From the NCBI RefSeq assembly GCF_902706295.1, contig NZ_CACSJJ010000020.1, positions 60,113 to 124,112 of the forward strand: a stretch of 64,000 nt of DNA, read 5' to 3'. Every line of letters begins with the position of its first letter. Position 1 is the first letter of the stretch. Position numbers and translations under genes: made by a program. Origin of the DNA: Arthrobacter sp. 18067 (lineage in GTDB: Bacteria > Actinomycetota > Actinomycetes > Actinomycetales > Micrococcaceae). Below are positions 26,404-34,508 of this stretch, one piece after another. The notes under the pieces were generated by a model. The model was not told where the DNA came from and ran no database searches. It saw nothing but the letters and a program-made list of their open reading frames with translations.

Positions 26404-28656
26404 CTACTCTGCGGACTCTTCAACAGCCTCGGCTGGTGCGTCCTCTGAAGCTGCGCCCTCTTCCTCGGCAACAACCGGTGAGAGGGAGAGCTTTCCGCGG
26501 TCGTCGATCTTGGTGATCTCTACCTGGACCTTCTGGCCCACGGAGACGACATCATCAACGTTGTCCACGCGCTTGCCATTGGCCAGCTTGCGGAGCTCGG
26601 AGATGTGCAGCAGGCCGTCCTTGCCCGGGGTAAGGGAAACGAAGGCGCCGAAGGTAGTGGTCTTGACGACCGTACCCAAGTAGCGCTCACCGATTTCCGG
26701 TACCTGCGGGTTGGCGATGGCGTTGATGGCGGAACGTGCTGCATCGGCAGACGGACCGTTGGTTGCGCCAATGTAGACCGTGCCGTCATCTTCGATGGAG
26801 ATGTCCGCGCCAGTGTCTTCCTGGATCTGGTTGATCATCTTGCCCTTGGGCCCGATGACCTCGCCGATCTTGTCAACGGGGATCTTGACTGCGATGACTC
26901 GCGGTGCGAACTCGGAGAGCTCGTCCGGGGTGTCGATCGCTGCGTTGATGACCTCGAGGATGTGGAGGCGGGCTTCGCGTGCCTGCTTCAGTGCTGCGGC
27001 CAGCACGGAAGCGGGGATGCCGTCGAGCTTGGTGTCCAGCTGGATGGCCGTGACGAACTCGGACGTACCGGCAACCTTGAAGTCCATGTCGCCGAAAGCG
27101 TCTTCGGCGCCGAGGATGTCGGTCAGCGCTGCGTAGCGGGTCTGGCCGTCTACCTGGTCGGAAACCAGGCCCATGGCGATACCGGCAACTGCTGCCTTCA
27201 ACGGCACACCGGCGTTGAGCATGGAAAGCGTCGAAGCACAGACCGAGCCCATGGACGTCGAGCCGTTGGAGCTGAGGGCCTCGGATACCTGGCGGATGGC
27301 GTACGGGAACTCTTCACGCGTCGGCAGCACCGGAACCAGGGCGCGCTCTGCGAGGGCACCGTGGCCGATTTCGCGGCGCTTCGGGGAACCGACGCGGCCG
27401 GTCTCACCGGTGGAGTACGGCGGGAAGTTGTAGTTGTGCATGTAGCGCTTGCGCGTTACCGGCGACAACGAGTCGATCTGCTGTTCCATCTTGAGCATGT
27501 TCAGCGTGGTGACACCCATGATCTGGGTTTCGCCGCGTTCGAAGATGGCCGAACCGTGAACGCGGGGCAGAACCTCTACCTCGGCGGTGAGCTGGCGGAT
27601 GTCCGTCAGGCCACGGCCGTCGATGCGGATCTGGTCCTTGAGGATGCGCTGGCGCACAACCTGCTTGGTGACCGAGCGGAAAGCTGCGGACAGTTCCTTC
27701 TCGCGGCCTTCGAAGTTACCGGCAAGCGCGCCCAGGACTTCGTCCTTGAGCTCGTCAGAGGCGTTGTCGCGGTCCTGCTTGTCAGCGATCTGGAAGACAG
27801 CAGCCAGCTTGTCGGCAGCAGCGGCTTCAACAGCGGCGTAAACATCGTCCTGGTAGTCCAGGAACACGGGGAACTCGACGGTGGGCTTGGCAGCGCGTGC
27901 AGCCAGGTCCGCCTGTGCTTCACAGAGTGCCTTGATGAACGGCTTGGCAGCCTCGAGGCCCTCGGAGACAACCTCTTCGGTGGGAGCCGTGGCGCCCTGT
28001 TCCTTGATGAGGTTCCAGGAGTTGTCCGTGGCTTCGGCTTCAACCATCATGATGGCGACGTCGTCACCTGTGATGCGGCCGGCTACAACCATGTTGAAGA
28101 CGGCGTTCTCAAGCTGGGAGTGCTTGGGGAAAGCAACCCACTGCGAACCCTGCTCATCGGCGATGAGGGCGACGCGGACGCCACCGATCGGGCCGGAGAA
28201 CGGGAGGCCGGACAGCTGCGTGGACATCGAGGACGCGTTGATGGCGACGACGTCGTAGAGCTCATCGGGGTTGATGGCCAAGACGGTGACCACGATCTGG
28301 ACCTCGTTGCGCAGGCCCTTGACGAACGCGGGGCGCAGCGGACGGTCCATGAGGCGGCAAGCCAGGATGGCTTCGGTGGACGGGCGGCCTTCACGGCGGA
28401 AGAATGAGCCCGGGATGCGGCCGGCTGCGTACATACGCTCTTCAACGTCGACCGTCAGCGGGAAGAAGTCGAAACCTTCGCGCGGCTGCTTGCCTGCGGT
28501 GGTTGCGGAGAGCAGGGCGGTGTCTTCGTCGATGTAGACCATCGAGGCACCGGCTGCCTGCTTGGCAAGGCGGCCGGTTTCGAAGCGAATGACGCGCTTG
28601 CCAAAACGGCCGTTGTCGATGATGGCTTCGGAGAACTGGATTTCGGGACCCTCCAT
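26404..28656 (-). CDS. pnp: Polyribonucleotide nucleotidyltransferase (PNPase)
   Basis: 750 residues, full length. A phosphorolytic 3'-exoribonuclease; actinobacterial forms can also make (p)ppGpp. Two RNase PH-like domains are seen (FFPLTVDVEERMYAAGRIPG and FPPYSTGETGR with SNGSTSMGSVCASTLS). A KH domain follows (VDKIGEVIGPKGKMINQIQE, near 590-650), then an S1 domain (LGTVVKTTTFGAFVSLTPG, near 660-730). The C-terminal tail is acidic. rpsO lies upstream in the same direction, the common arrangement. A hairpin-rich leader precedes the GGAGG of pnp. Confidence 0.98.
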   Translation of the reverse strand: MEGPEIQFSEAIIDNGRFGKRVIRFETGRLAKQAAGASMVYIDEDTALLSATTAGKQPREGFDFFPLTVDVEERMYAAGRIPGSFFRREGRPSTEAILACRLMDRPLRPAFVKGLRNEVQIVVTVLAINPDELYDVVAINASSMSTQLSGLPFSGPIGGVRVALIADEQGSQWVAFPKHSQLENAVFNMVVAGRITGDDVAIMMVEAEATDNSWNLIKEQGATAPTEEVVSEGLEAAKPFIKALCEAQADLAARAAKPTVEFPVFLDYQDDVYAAVEAAAADKLAAVFQIADKQDRDNASDELKDEVLGALAGNFEGREKELSAAFRSVTKQVVRQRILKDQIRIDGRGLTDIRQLTAEVEVLPRVHGSAIFERGETQIMGVTTLNMLKMEQQIDSLSPVTRKRYMHNYNFPPYSTGETGRVGSPKRREIGHGALAERALVPVLPTREEFPYAIRQVSEALSSNGSTSMGSVCASTLSMLNAGVPLKAAVAGIAMGLVSDQVDGQTRYAALTDILGAEDAFGDMDFKVAGTSEFVTAIQLDTKLDGIPASVLAAALKQAREARLHILEVINAAIDTPDELSEFAPRVIAVKIPVDKIGEVIGPKGKMINQIQEDTGADISIEDDGTVYIGATNGPSADAARSAINAIANPQVPEIGERYLGTVVKTTTFGAFVSLTPGKDGLLHISELRKLANGKRVDNVDDVVSVGQKVQVEITKIDDRGKLSLSPVVAEEEGAASEDAPAEAVEESAE

Positions 28657-28702
28657 AGAGAGTCACCTCCGTTTCTGTTAGCGGAAGTCCACCGCATCAA
28701 CC

Positions 28703-28728
28703 CAGGCCTCTTCTTTTTTCCTGGCCTG
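28703..28728 (-). promoter_or_regulatory. Hairpin in the pnp leader
   Basis: CAGGCC / GGCCTG arms closing a purine-rich loop, about 45 bases before the pnp start. A second pairing (ACCGCATC near 28691 with GATGCGGT near 28817) can enclose it. In enterobacteria PNPase is autoregulated through a cleaved leader hairpin; a similar role here is inference only. Confidence 0.4.
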
Positions 28729-28854
28729 TACGACACCCGGTCATCGATCGAGATCCACGGGCGTCATCACCACAGATGAGCTTCCCGGGAATCACTACCG
28801 AGGACCGCGAATGCGCGATGCGGTTGATTCCTGTTTTTAGTTGTTGGTGAAGAA

Positions 28855-28885
28855 GGCGGCCCGTCCCCGACAGGAGCGGGCCGCC
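28855..28885. terminator. Terminator after rpsO
   Basis: GGCGGCCCG / CGGGCCGCC arms with a 13-base loop, starting about 13 bases after the rpsO stop on the minus strand. Confidence 0.7.
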
Positions 28886-28897
28886 CCTAAAGGAAGA

Positions 28898-29167
28898 CTA
28901 GCGGCGCAGGCCGAGACGCTCGATGAGCGCACGGTAGCGGGCGATGTCAGTGTTCTTCAGGTAGGAAAGCATGCGCTTGCGACGACCAACCATGGCCAGC
29001 AGACCGCGCTGGGTGTGGAAGTCGTGCTTGTGCTCCTTCATGTGCTCAGTCAGATCCTTGATCCGCTGGGTCAGGACTGCAACCTGGACCTCGGGCGAAC
29101 CAGTGTCGCCTTCAGAGGTTGCGTATTCCTTGATGATGGACTGCTTTACAGCGGCGTCAAGTGCCAC
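28898..29167 (-). CDS. rpsO: 30S ribosomal protein S15
   Basis: 89 residues, the standard S15 length. Conserved stretches are LDAAVKQSIIKEYATSEGDT, GSPEVQVAVLTQRIKDLTEH and KHDFHTQRGLLAMVGRRKRM. The GTG start is set by AGGAG eight bases upstream (CTAGGAGTTCAC); the longer frame to 29284 is not used. It lies between ribF and pnp. Confidence 0.98.
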   Translation of the reverse strand: MALDAAVKQSIIKEYATSEGDTGSPEVQVAVLTQRIKDLTEHMKEHKHDFHTQRGLLAMVGRRKRMLSYLKNTDIARYRALIERLGLRR

Positions 29168-29327
29168 GTGAACTCCTAGAGTTGTGCCGTGCCTCCCGGT
29201 GCAGCGCCTCGCTGACGGGTTGCCTTTGATACGTTGCCGCACACAAAAACAGGTCCAGCCGCCACGGACTGCAGCCGGATCCACTCATCAGTTTACCGGC
29301 AGGTCAGCAGTGTTGTCGAAAATGCCC

Positions 29328-30311
29328 CTAGCGCGTGGCCAACAGCTCGTGCGCCTGGGCTACGTCCAGGCACATTTGCTCGACCAACGCTTCGGGTCCC
29401 CGGTATGCAACCATGCCGCGGAGTCGCTGTGTGAACTCGACGGCCACGGTCTGGCCGTAGAGATCGAAGTCCTCCACGTTCTCCTCCGGGCGGTCAATCA
29501 CATGTGCTTCCACCTGACGGCTCACGCCATCGAAAGTGGGGTTGGACCCAACGGAGATGGCTGCAGGCCAGCGTGTGCCGGATTGGTCGATCAACCATCC
29601 TGCGTAGATGCCGTCCGCGGGAACATAGCCGGTGGAATCATGGGCAAGGTTTGCTGTGGGGAAACCAAGATCGCGGCCGCGGGCAGCGCCGTGGACCACT
29701 TCACCACGCATGCGATGCGGGCGGCCCAGTACAGCTGCCGCCGTCACGACGTCGCCTTCGGACAAGGCTTCCCGCACCCAGGTGGAAGAACAGCGGCGGT
29801 CCGTGTCGCCGTCGTCGTGGACCGGGAAACCTCCCGCCCCGAATTCGTTGACTACCTGCACACCAAAGCCGAGGTCTTCGCCCAACTCCTGCATGGTGAC
29901 AACATCGCCCACGTTGCCGGCACCAAAGCGGAGGTCGTGGCCTACAACGACGTGTGCCGCGTGGAGTCCGTCAAGGAGGACGTCCCGGACGAACCCGATG
30001 GGCGTCATGGCTGCCAGGTCCAGGGTGTACTTCATGACCAGCACGGCATCAACGCCGGTGTCGCCAAGGGCATCAAGTTTGTCCTGCAGTCCCATGATCA
30101 GTTCCGGGGCTGAATCCGGCCTGTGGACCTGGGCGGGGTGGGGGTCGAACGTCACGGCAACCGACGGGATGTTGTGGCGTTTGGCGGTATCGGTCAGTTG
30201 CGACAGGACATGCTGGTGGCCTCGATGGACGCCGTCAAAGTTCCCGAGGGTAACGACAGTAGGTCCGAAGTCCTTGGGGACTTCGGTGGGATCGTTCCAG
30301 ATGTGGACCAT
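29328..30311 (-). CDS. ribF: Bifunctional riboflavin kinase/FMN adenylyltransferase
   Basis: About 327 residues. The N-terminal adenylyltransferase carries VVTLGNFDGVHRGHQHVL, SVAVTFDPHP and STWVREALSEGDV. The C-terminal riboflavin kinase domain has RGRDLGFPTANL and PADGIYAGW. It makes FMN and FAD. The frame begins with TTG; the ATG at 30311 directly after it (GCGAGGTTG before it) gives the expected MVHIWNDP start. It lies downstream of truB and two small membrane genes. Confidence 0.96.
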   Translation of the reverse strand: MVHIWNDPTEVPKDFGPTVVTLGNFDGVHRGHQHVLSQLTDTAKRHNIPSVAVTFDPHPAQVHRPDSAPELIMGLQDKLDALGDTGVDAVLVMKYTLDLAAMTPIGFVRDVLLDGLHAAHVVVGHDLRFGAGNVGDVVTMQELGEDLGFGVQVVNEFGAGGFPVHDDGDTDRRCSSTWVREALSEGDVVTAAAVLGRPHRMRGEVVHGAARGRDLGFPTANLAHDSTGYVPADGIYAGWLIDQSGTRWPAAISVGSNPTFDGVSRQVEAHVIDRPEENVEDFDLYGQTVAVEFTQRLRGMVAYRGPEALVEQMCLDVAQAHELLATR

Positions 30312-30399
30312 CAACCTCGCCTTTTACTGCAGATATTCGTTCCGCCCGGCAACCTCCCGGCGCCGGAACATTCTAAGGTTACCCGGAAGGGCAGCTGGC

Positions 30400-30834
30400 T
30401 CAGGACGGCCTGCGCTTGTTGAGCCACAGAAGGCCCAGGACCGGAAGCACCAGCGGCACGAAGCCATAGCCCCGGCCGAACAGCGACCACACAGTGTCGT
30501 GCGGGAACGCGACGGGGTCGAAAAGGCTGATCGCTCCGACCACCAGCACGCCTATGAGCTCCGTGAGCACGGCGGCGACCGAAACCTTGAACCAGGTGCG
30601 GCCCGGCTTGGCCAGCGAAACGGTGGCCACGATATAGACGACGGCGGCGAACGCCGACAGGATGTGCGCCAGCGGAGCTTCAGCGAACTTGGTAGCGATC
30701 TGGTAGCCAGCGCGTGCCGTCGCCGACAGCGCAAACACGGCGTACACCGCGATCAACAGGCGGCCAGGACCAGTGTTCCTGGTGTCCTTTTGCTGTGGCC
30801 GCCGGCTCGCTGGGTTTGTCTCGGTTCCAGTCAC
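30400..30834 (-). CDS. Small integral membrane protein
   Basis: 144 residues from a GTG (MTGTETNPASRRPQQK), with AAGGAAG upstream. Four hydrophobic segments (about 26-45, 55-75, 85-105 and 118-136) are separated by short basic loops; it ends NKRRPS. No family motif is recognised. It is co-oriented with the next small membrane gene, truB and ribF, so it may belong to that operon. The frame continues upstream to 31014, but that part overlaps the next gene. Confidence 0.72.
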   Translation of the reverse strand: MTGTETNPASRRPQQKDTRNTGPGRLLIAVYAVFALSATARAGYQIATKFAEAPLAHILSAFAAVVYIVATVSLAKPGRTWFKVSVAAVLTELIGVLVVGAISLFDPVAFPHDTVWSLFGRGYGFVPLVLPVLGLLWLNKRRPS

Positions 30835-30854
30835 GTTGTGTTCTTCCTTCAAGG

Positions 30855-31208
30855 TCAGTACCAGATCTGGTTCATGCGGGCGCCCATCACGATCACCGTG
30901 ACGCCCACTGCCGCCAGGACGAAGTTGCTCCAGCGGGTTCGTTCGAGGATGGCCCAATAGACAGCCCCCAACGGAATCATCAGCGCCGTGATCAAGTAGC
31001 CCCAAAACTCCCATATTTCGCCGGCGATTTGTTCGCCCGTGGCAACCCGGACGATCGAACCCACCAGGTACACCAGCAGGACCAGTTCAACTGCAAGCAC
31101 GGAAAAGATGGTGGGGTCGTTGGGTGCTTTCTTCATGAGCCCCGCCACGACACACATAATGGTGGACACCAATCCAACGATCAGGATGGCGTAAAAGTAT
31201 CCGTCCAT
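30855..31208 (-). CDS. Small integral membrane protein
   Basis: 117 residues. Three or four membrane helices (MDGYFYAILIVGLVSTIMCV at the start, then VLAVELVLLVYLVGSIV and later FVLAAVGVTVIVMGARM). It begins two bases after the truB stop region and is followed by another small membrane gene. Its function is unknown. The paired arrangement suggests that the two membrane proteins work together, but nothing in their sequences says how. Confidence 0.72.
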   Translation of the reverse strand: MDGYFYAILIVGLVSTIMCVVAGLMKKAPNDPTIFSVLAVELVLLVYLVGSIVRVATGEQIAGEIWEFWGYLITALMIPLGAVYWAILERTRWSNFVLAAVGVTVIVMGARMNQIWY

Positions 31209-31210
31209 GC

Positions 31211-32158
31211 CTAGTTCGCCTGCCCGGTTCCTGCACCGGTACTGGAACCCGGTCCTGTTCCCGGCGCAAAGACCAGCACCGGCTTCGCAAAGCTCCCGGT
31301 GTCAGCCAGCAGAGCCACCAACTCCCCCGACGGCGCGAACGCCGCTGCCGGATTCCCGGCCGTGGCCGCGTCAGGAGTCCCTGCCCCCGGGCCGGCAGCG
31401 ATGCGGCGGCCGAAGGAGATCTCAGTGGTTTCTTCCTCACTCAGTTCCCGGTTGGGCATGAGGGCACGTGCGGCGAGGGACATTTCCAGGACCTCGAGTT
31501 CCTCAGCCAACTCCTCAAGTGTGCGGGCCTGCTCCAGGGAGTAGGGGCCCACCTGGGTCCTGCGGAGTGCCGTGAGGTGACCGCCGACGGCCAAGTCGTT
31601 GCCGAGGTCCCGGGCCAGGGCCCTGATGTACGTCCCGGACGAACACTCCACGGTGACGTCGACGTCGACTACCCTGCCGCCGTCGACCCTGGTGATGGAG
31701 TGGACATCGAAGCGGTGAATGGTGACCGGGCGGGCGGCGAGCTTGACCTCTTCCCCCGAACGGACACGGGCGTAGGAGCGCTCACCGTTGACCTTGATGG
31801 CGCTGACGCTGCTGGGCACCTGTTGGATGGGGCCTGTGAGCGCGGCAACCCCGGCCGCGATGGCGTCGTCGGTGACATTCGCGGCGCTGCGGGCCTCCGT
31901 AACGTCGCCTTCGGCGTCGTCGGTGATAGTGGTTTCACCGAGCCTGATGGTGGCGGTGTACGTCTTGGACGTACCCACGATGTAGGTCAGCAGGCGTGTG
32001 GCCTTATTGATGCCGAGCACCAGGACACCTGTAGCCATGGGATCCAGGGTCCCCGCGTGCCCCACTTTCCGGGTACCAGCCAGCCGCCGCATCCGGCCAA
32101 CCACATCATGGCTGGTCCATCCCTGCGGTTTGTCAACGATTACCAGTCCAGAAAGCAC
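31211..32158 (-). CDS. truB: tRNA pseudouridine(55) synthase
   Basis: 315 residues. It makes pseudouridine 55 in the T-loop of tRNAs. The catalytic aspartate is Asp39 in VGHAGTLDPMATG. LVIVDKPQGWTSHD, VQQ-type substrate blocks (GPIQQVPSSVSAIKVNGERSY is split by family motifs) and the C-terminal PUA-like part are present. GTG start, seven bases behind TATACT on the minus strand. The longer upstream frame would run through the divergent aminotransferase gene and is rejected. Confidence 0.95.
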   Translation of the reverse strand: MLSGLVIVDKPQGWTSHDVVGRMRRLAGTRKVGHAGTLDPMATGVLVLGINKATRLLTYIVGTSKTYTATIRLGETTITDDAEGDVTEARSAANVTDDAIAAGVAALTGPIQQVPSSVSAIKVNGERSYARVRSGEEVKLAARPVTIHRFDVHSITRVDGGRVVDVDVTVECSSGTYIRALARDLGNDLAVGGHLTALRRTQVGPYSLEQARTLEELAEELEVLEMSLAARALMPNRELSEEETTEISFGRRIAAGPGAGTPDAATAGNPAAAFAPSGELVALLADTGSFAKPVLVFAPGTGPGSSTGAGTGQAN

Positions 32159-32165
32159 GCTTACC

Positions 32166-32171
32166 AGTATA
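32166..32171 (-). promoter_or_regulatory. -10 box of truB (leaderless)
   Basis: TATACT, a near-consensus -10, seven bases before the truB GTG. It lies only eight bases from the oppositely directed -10 box of the aminotransferase gene. Confidence 0.6.
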
Positions 32172-32179
32172 TGGGTGGC

Positions 32180-32185
32180 TAGGAT
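32180..32185 (+). promoter_or_regulatory. -10 box of the aminotransferase gene (leaderless)
   Basis: TAGGAT, seven bases before the ATG at 32193; no ribosome binding site. The promoter region must overlap that of truB. Confidence 0.5.
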
Positions 32186-32192
32186 GGCTCCC

Positions 32193-33347
32193 ATGCCTGA
32201 GCTTGCCCCGCATGTGCGCGACGTCCCCGTGAACCAGATCCGTGAGATCACCGAGGCCGCTTGGGCGACGCCCGGCGCGATCGTCCTCAGCATCGGGGAA
32301 CCGGGGTTTGCCCTCCCCCGCCACGTCCTGGACGCCGGCATTGCCTGCCTGGACAGGGATGAGACCAACTACACACCGAATGCCGGGATTCCCGCACTTC
32401 GTGAAGCCTTCGCAGCCCGTTTCCGCGAACAGCAACGTGTACAGATCGGCGCGGAGCGTGTCTATGTGGTGGACGGAGCCCAGCAGGGCTTGCACTTCGC
32501 CATGAGCCTCCTGCTCTCACCCGGAGATGAGATCCTCATCCCCAATCCCGGCTACCCCACCTTCGCCATGACGAGCAGGCTTCTGCATGCCGTCCCGGTG
32601 CAGTATCCGCTGTACCCTCAAAACGACTTCCAGCCGCATATCGAGGACATCGAGGCACTCATTACGCCCCGGACCAAGGTATTGATGCTGAATTCGCCCT
32701 CCAACCCGTTGGGGGCAGTCATCAGCGAAAATGCCACCCGCCAACTCGTGGAGCTGGCTGTGCGCCATGATCTCTGGATCATTTCGGACGAGTGCTACGA
32801 AGCCTTCACGTTCGATGTCCCCCATGTCAGTCCGGCCCGCTTCGACAGCACTGTTCCCGGCGAAGCCCGAGTGTTCACCTCCCTGACCCTGTCCAAAACG
32901 TATGGGCTCACGGGCCTGCGGATCGGGGCTTTGGTTTGCCCTCCGGGCTTGGAACAGAAAATGAACAACGTCATGGAGGCGATCGTCTCCTGCGTCGCCT
33001 CTCCGTCGCAGTACGCTGCCCTGGCGGCGTTGACCGGCCCCCAGGATTATGTTTCCCGCGCACGCGAGCACTACCGCAGCAACCGGGACGCGGCTTCGGC
33101 CGTGCTGTCGGAGAAGGGTATTCGCTATCTGGGTGCTCAAGGAGCGTTTTATTTGTGGGCCGAAGTGTCCCATGTAAGTGACGGGGATGTCCGCACCTGG
33201 GTGCGCAAATTCCTGGCGGATTCCGGGGTGTCGTTCGCGCCGGGAACTGCGTTCGGGTCCATCGGTGAGGGTTGGATCAGGATCGCCCTTTGCGGCGGGC
33301 AGCAAGACCTGCTCGACGGCGTCAGGCGCCTCCCAGCGAAGGCTTAG
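32193..33347 (+). CDS. PLP-dependent aminotransferase, class I/II
   Basis: 384 residues. Fold type I aminotransferase. The PLP lysine is Lys235 in SLTLSKTYGLTGLRIG. Other landmarks are TNYTPNAGIPALREA, NPGYPTFAMTS, LNSPSNPLGAV and DECYEAFTF. The C-terminal arginine in GEGWIRIALC binds the substrate carboxylate. The exact amino donor cannot be read from sequence; aspartate, aromatic or branched substrates are possible. The frame extends upstream inside truB to 31998, but the -10 box fixes the start at 32193. Divergent from truB. Confidence 0.92.
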   Translation: MPELAPHVRDVPVNQIREITEAAWATPGAIVLSIGEPGFALPRHVLDAGIACLDRDETNYTPNAGIPALREAFAARFREQQRVQIGAERVYVVDGAQQGLHFAMSLLLSPGDEILIPNPGYPTFAMTSRLLHAVPVQYPLYPQNDFQPHIEDIEALITPRTKVLMLNSPSNPLGAVISENATRQLVELAVRHDLWIISDECYEAFTFDVPHVSPARFDSTVPGEARVFTSLTLSKTYGLTGLRIGALVCPPGLEQKMNNVMEAIVSCVASPSQYAALAALTGPQDYVSRAREHYRSNRDAASAVLSEKGIRYLGAQGAFYLWAEVSHVSDGDVRTWVRKFLADSGVSFAPGTAFGSIGEGWIRIALCGGQQDLLDGVRRLPAKA

Positions 33348-33360
33348 CTCCGCGGCAGGA

Positions 33361-33843
33361 CTAGTATGCGGTCCGGCGGGAGTGGTTCAGCCAGGCGTCG
33401 AACGGGTCACCGGACGCGGCCAGTTCAGCATGCTCTACCGGAAGCAGCTCAGGTCTGGTTCCAGCGAAGTATTCGTAGAACACGGCGTCATCAAAGCCCG
33501 CCCGGGCCGCACCATGCCTGTCCGCCGCGAAGTAGACGTGACCGATCCTGGCCCACAGGGTGGCCGACAAACACAGCGGGCAGGGCTCACAGCTGGCATA
33601 GAGCACGGCACCGCTGAGGTCGAACTTCTGCATTGCCGCTGCTGCCCGACGAATGGCCACCACTTCGGCATGGGCGGTGGGATCGTGGTCACGTGTCACC
33701 CGGTTCACTCCCTCATGGACAGTTCCGTCCGGGGTGACCACGACGGCGCCGAAGGGACCGCCGCCGTCGGATACATTCTGCACCGCCAGGCGAATAGCCC
33801 GGTTCAGATATTCATCACGCTGCTGAGCACTGTGCGCCGACAT
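33361..33843 (-). CDS. Nucleoside/guanine deaminase-like protein
   Basis: 160 residues of the cytidine deaminase-like zinc fold. Metal and catalytic residues are H58-A-E60 (DPTAHAEVVAI) and PCPLC with Cys88 and Cys91. The GGGPFGAVVV start and the C-terminal FYEYFAG with hydrophobic residues resemble bacterial guanine deaminases more than TadA tRNA deaminases. It likely acts in purine salvage or degradation. Convergent with the aminotransferase gene. Confidence 0.87.
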   Translation of the reverse strand: MSAHSAQQRDEYLNRAIRLAVQNVSDGGGPFGAVVVTPDGTVHEGVNRVTRDHDPTAHAEVVAIRRAAAAMQKFDLSGAVLYASCEPCPLCLSATLWARIGHVYFAADRHGAARAGFDDAVFYEYFAGTRPELLPVEHAELAASGDPFDAWLNHSRRTAY

Positions 33844-33870
33844 GCTCTGATCCTAACGAGTTTGAGTACA

Positions 33871-33907
33871 GCCAGTGCCCCTAAAACGCAGTCTTAGGGG
33901 CACTGGC
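33871..33907. terminator. Terminator after rbfA
   Basis: Perfect 14-bp arms GCCAGTGCCCCTAA / TTAGGGGCACTGGC around a nine-base loop, about 20 bases past the rbfA stop on the minus strand. It closes the rimP-nusA-ylxR-infB-rbfA operon. Confidence 0.85.
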
Positions 33908-33927
33908 CGTACAAAAACTCTGAGGTT

Positions 33928-34431
33928 CTAGCGGTTGGCGTCTTCGTCGAGTTCGTTGTCGTCGGAGAGGTCGGTGTCCTCTTCGTCGAAGTCGTCCTCG
34001 TCGATGTCGTCGGGGTCGTCGCCCTTGTAGGGATCTACCTCGCCTGCATGCTTGGCGCCGGCGGCCAGCGCGGCAACTTCGGCGTCGCGACGCTTGGCTT
34101 CGCGCAGCAACTCCTCAAGGTTCGATGCATTGACCGGAATCTGGTCGGCAACAAACTCGAGGGTCGGGGTGAGCCGGACCGTGATGTTGCGGCCAACTTC
34201 CTGCCGCAGCACACCCTTGGCCTTTTCCAAGGCTCGGGCGGCATCAGCGTGGGCTACCTCGTCACCGAAGACGGTGTAGTAGATGGTGGCGTGCTGAAGG
34301 TCGTTGGTGACGCGGGCGTCGGTAACCGTGATGGACTCGACACGAGGATCCTTCACGCGACGTCCGAGGGCTTCTGCGACGACGACCTTAATCCGCTGTG
34401 CCAGCTTGGCAGCGCGAGCGGGATCAGCCAT
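33928..34431 (-). CDS. rbfA: Ribosome-binding factor A
   Basis: 167 residues from MADPARAAKLAQRIKVVVAE; GGAGG lies nine bases before the ATG. It matures the 5' end of 16S rRNA in 30S assembly. The KH-like core (VKDPRVESITVTDARVTNDL, ATIYYTVFGDE, PTLEFVADQIPVNASNLEEL) fills the first 120 residues. The last 35 are extremely acidic (DDPDDIDEDDFDEEDTDLSD), a low-complexity tail. Last gene of the infB operon. Confidence 0.96.
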   Translation of the reverse strand: MADPARAAKLAQRIKVVVAEALGRRVKDPRVESITVTDARVTNDLQHATIYYTVFGDEVAHADAARALEKAKGVLRQEVGRNITVRLTPTLEFVADQIPVNASNLEELLREAKRRDAEVAALAAGAKHAGEVDPYKGDDPDDIDEDDFDEEDTDLSDDNELDEDANR

Positions 34432-34461
34432 GACTTCCTCCTGGAAAGTAGAAACGGGGAA

Positions 34462-34499
34462 GGAACGGGTCCGCCGGGGTAACCCGACGGACCCGTTCC
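34462..34499. terminator. Hairpin between infB and rbfA
   Basis: GGAACGGGTCCG / CGGACCCGTTCC arms enclosing a smaller CGGGG/CCCG stem. It lies a few bases after the infB stop and before the rbfA ribosome binding site. It may attenuate read-through or stabilise the infB 3' end. Confidence 0.6.
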
Positions 34500-34508
34500 A
34501 AACGGAAC

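Noticed and set aside
26605..28407. 600-codon open frame antisense to pnp
   Set aside because: Mirror of a highly conserved gene in GC-rich DNA; composition is Arg/Gly/Asp/Val-rich with no recognisable domain and no upstream signals.
31998..32192. N-terminal extension of the aminotransferase
   Set aside because: Lies inside truB; the -10 box and family start place the ATG at 32193.
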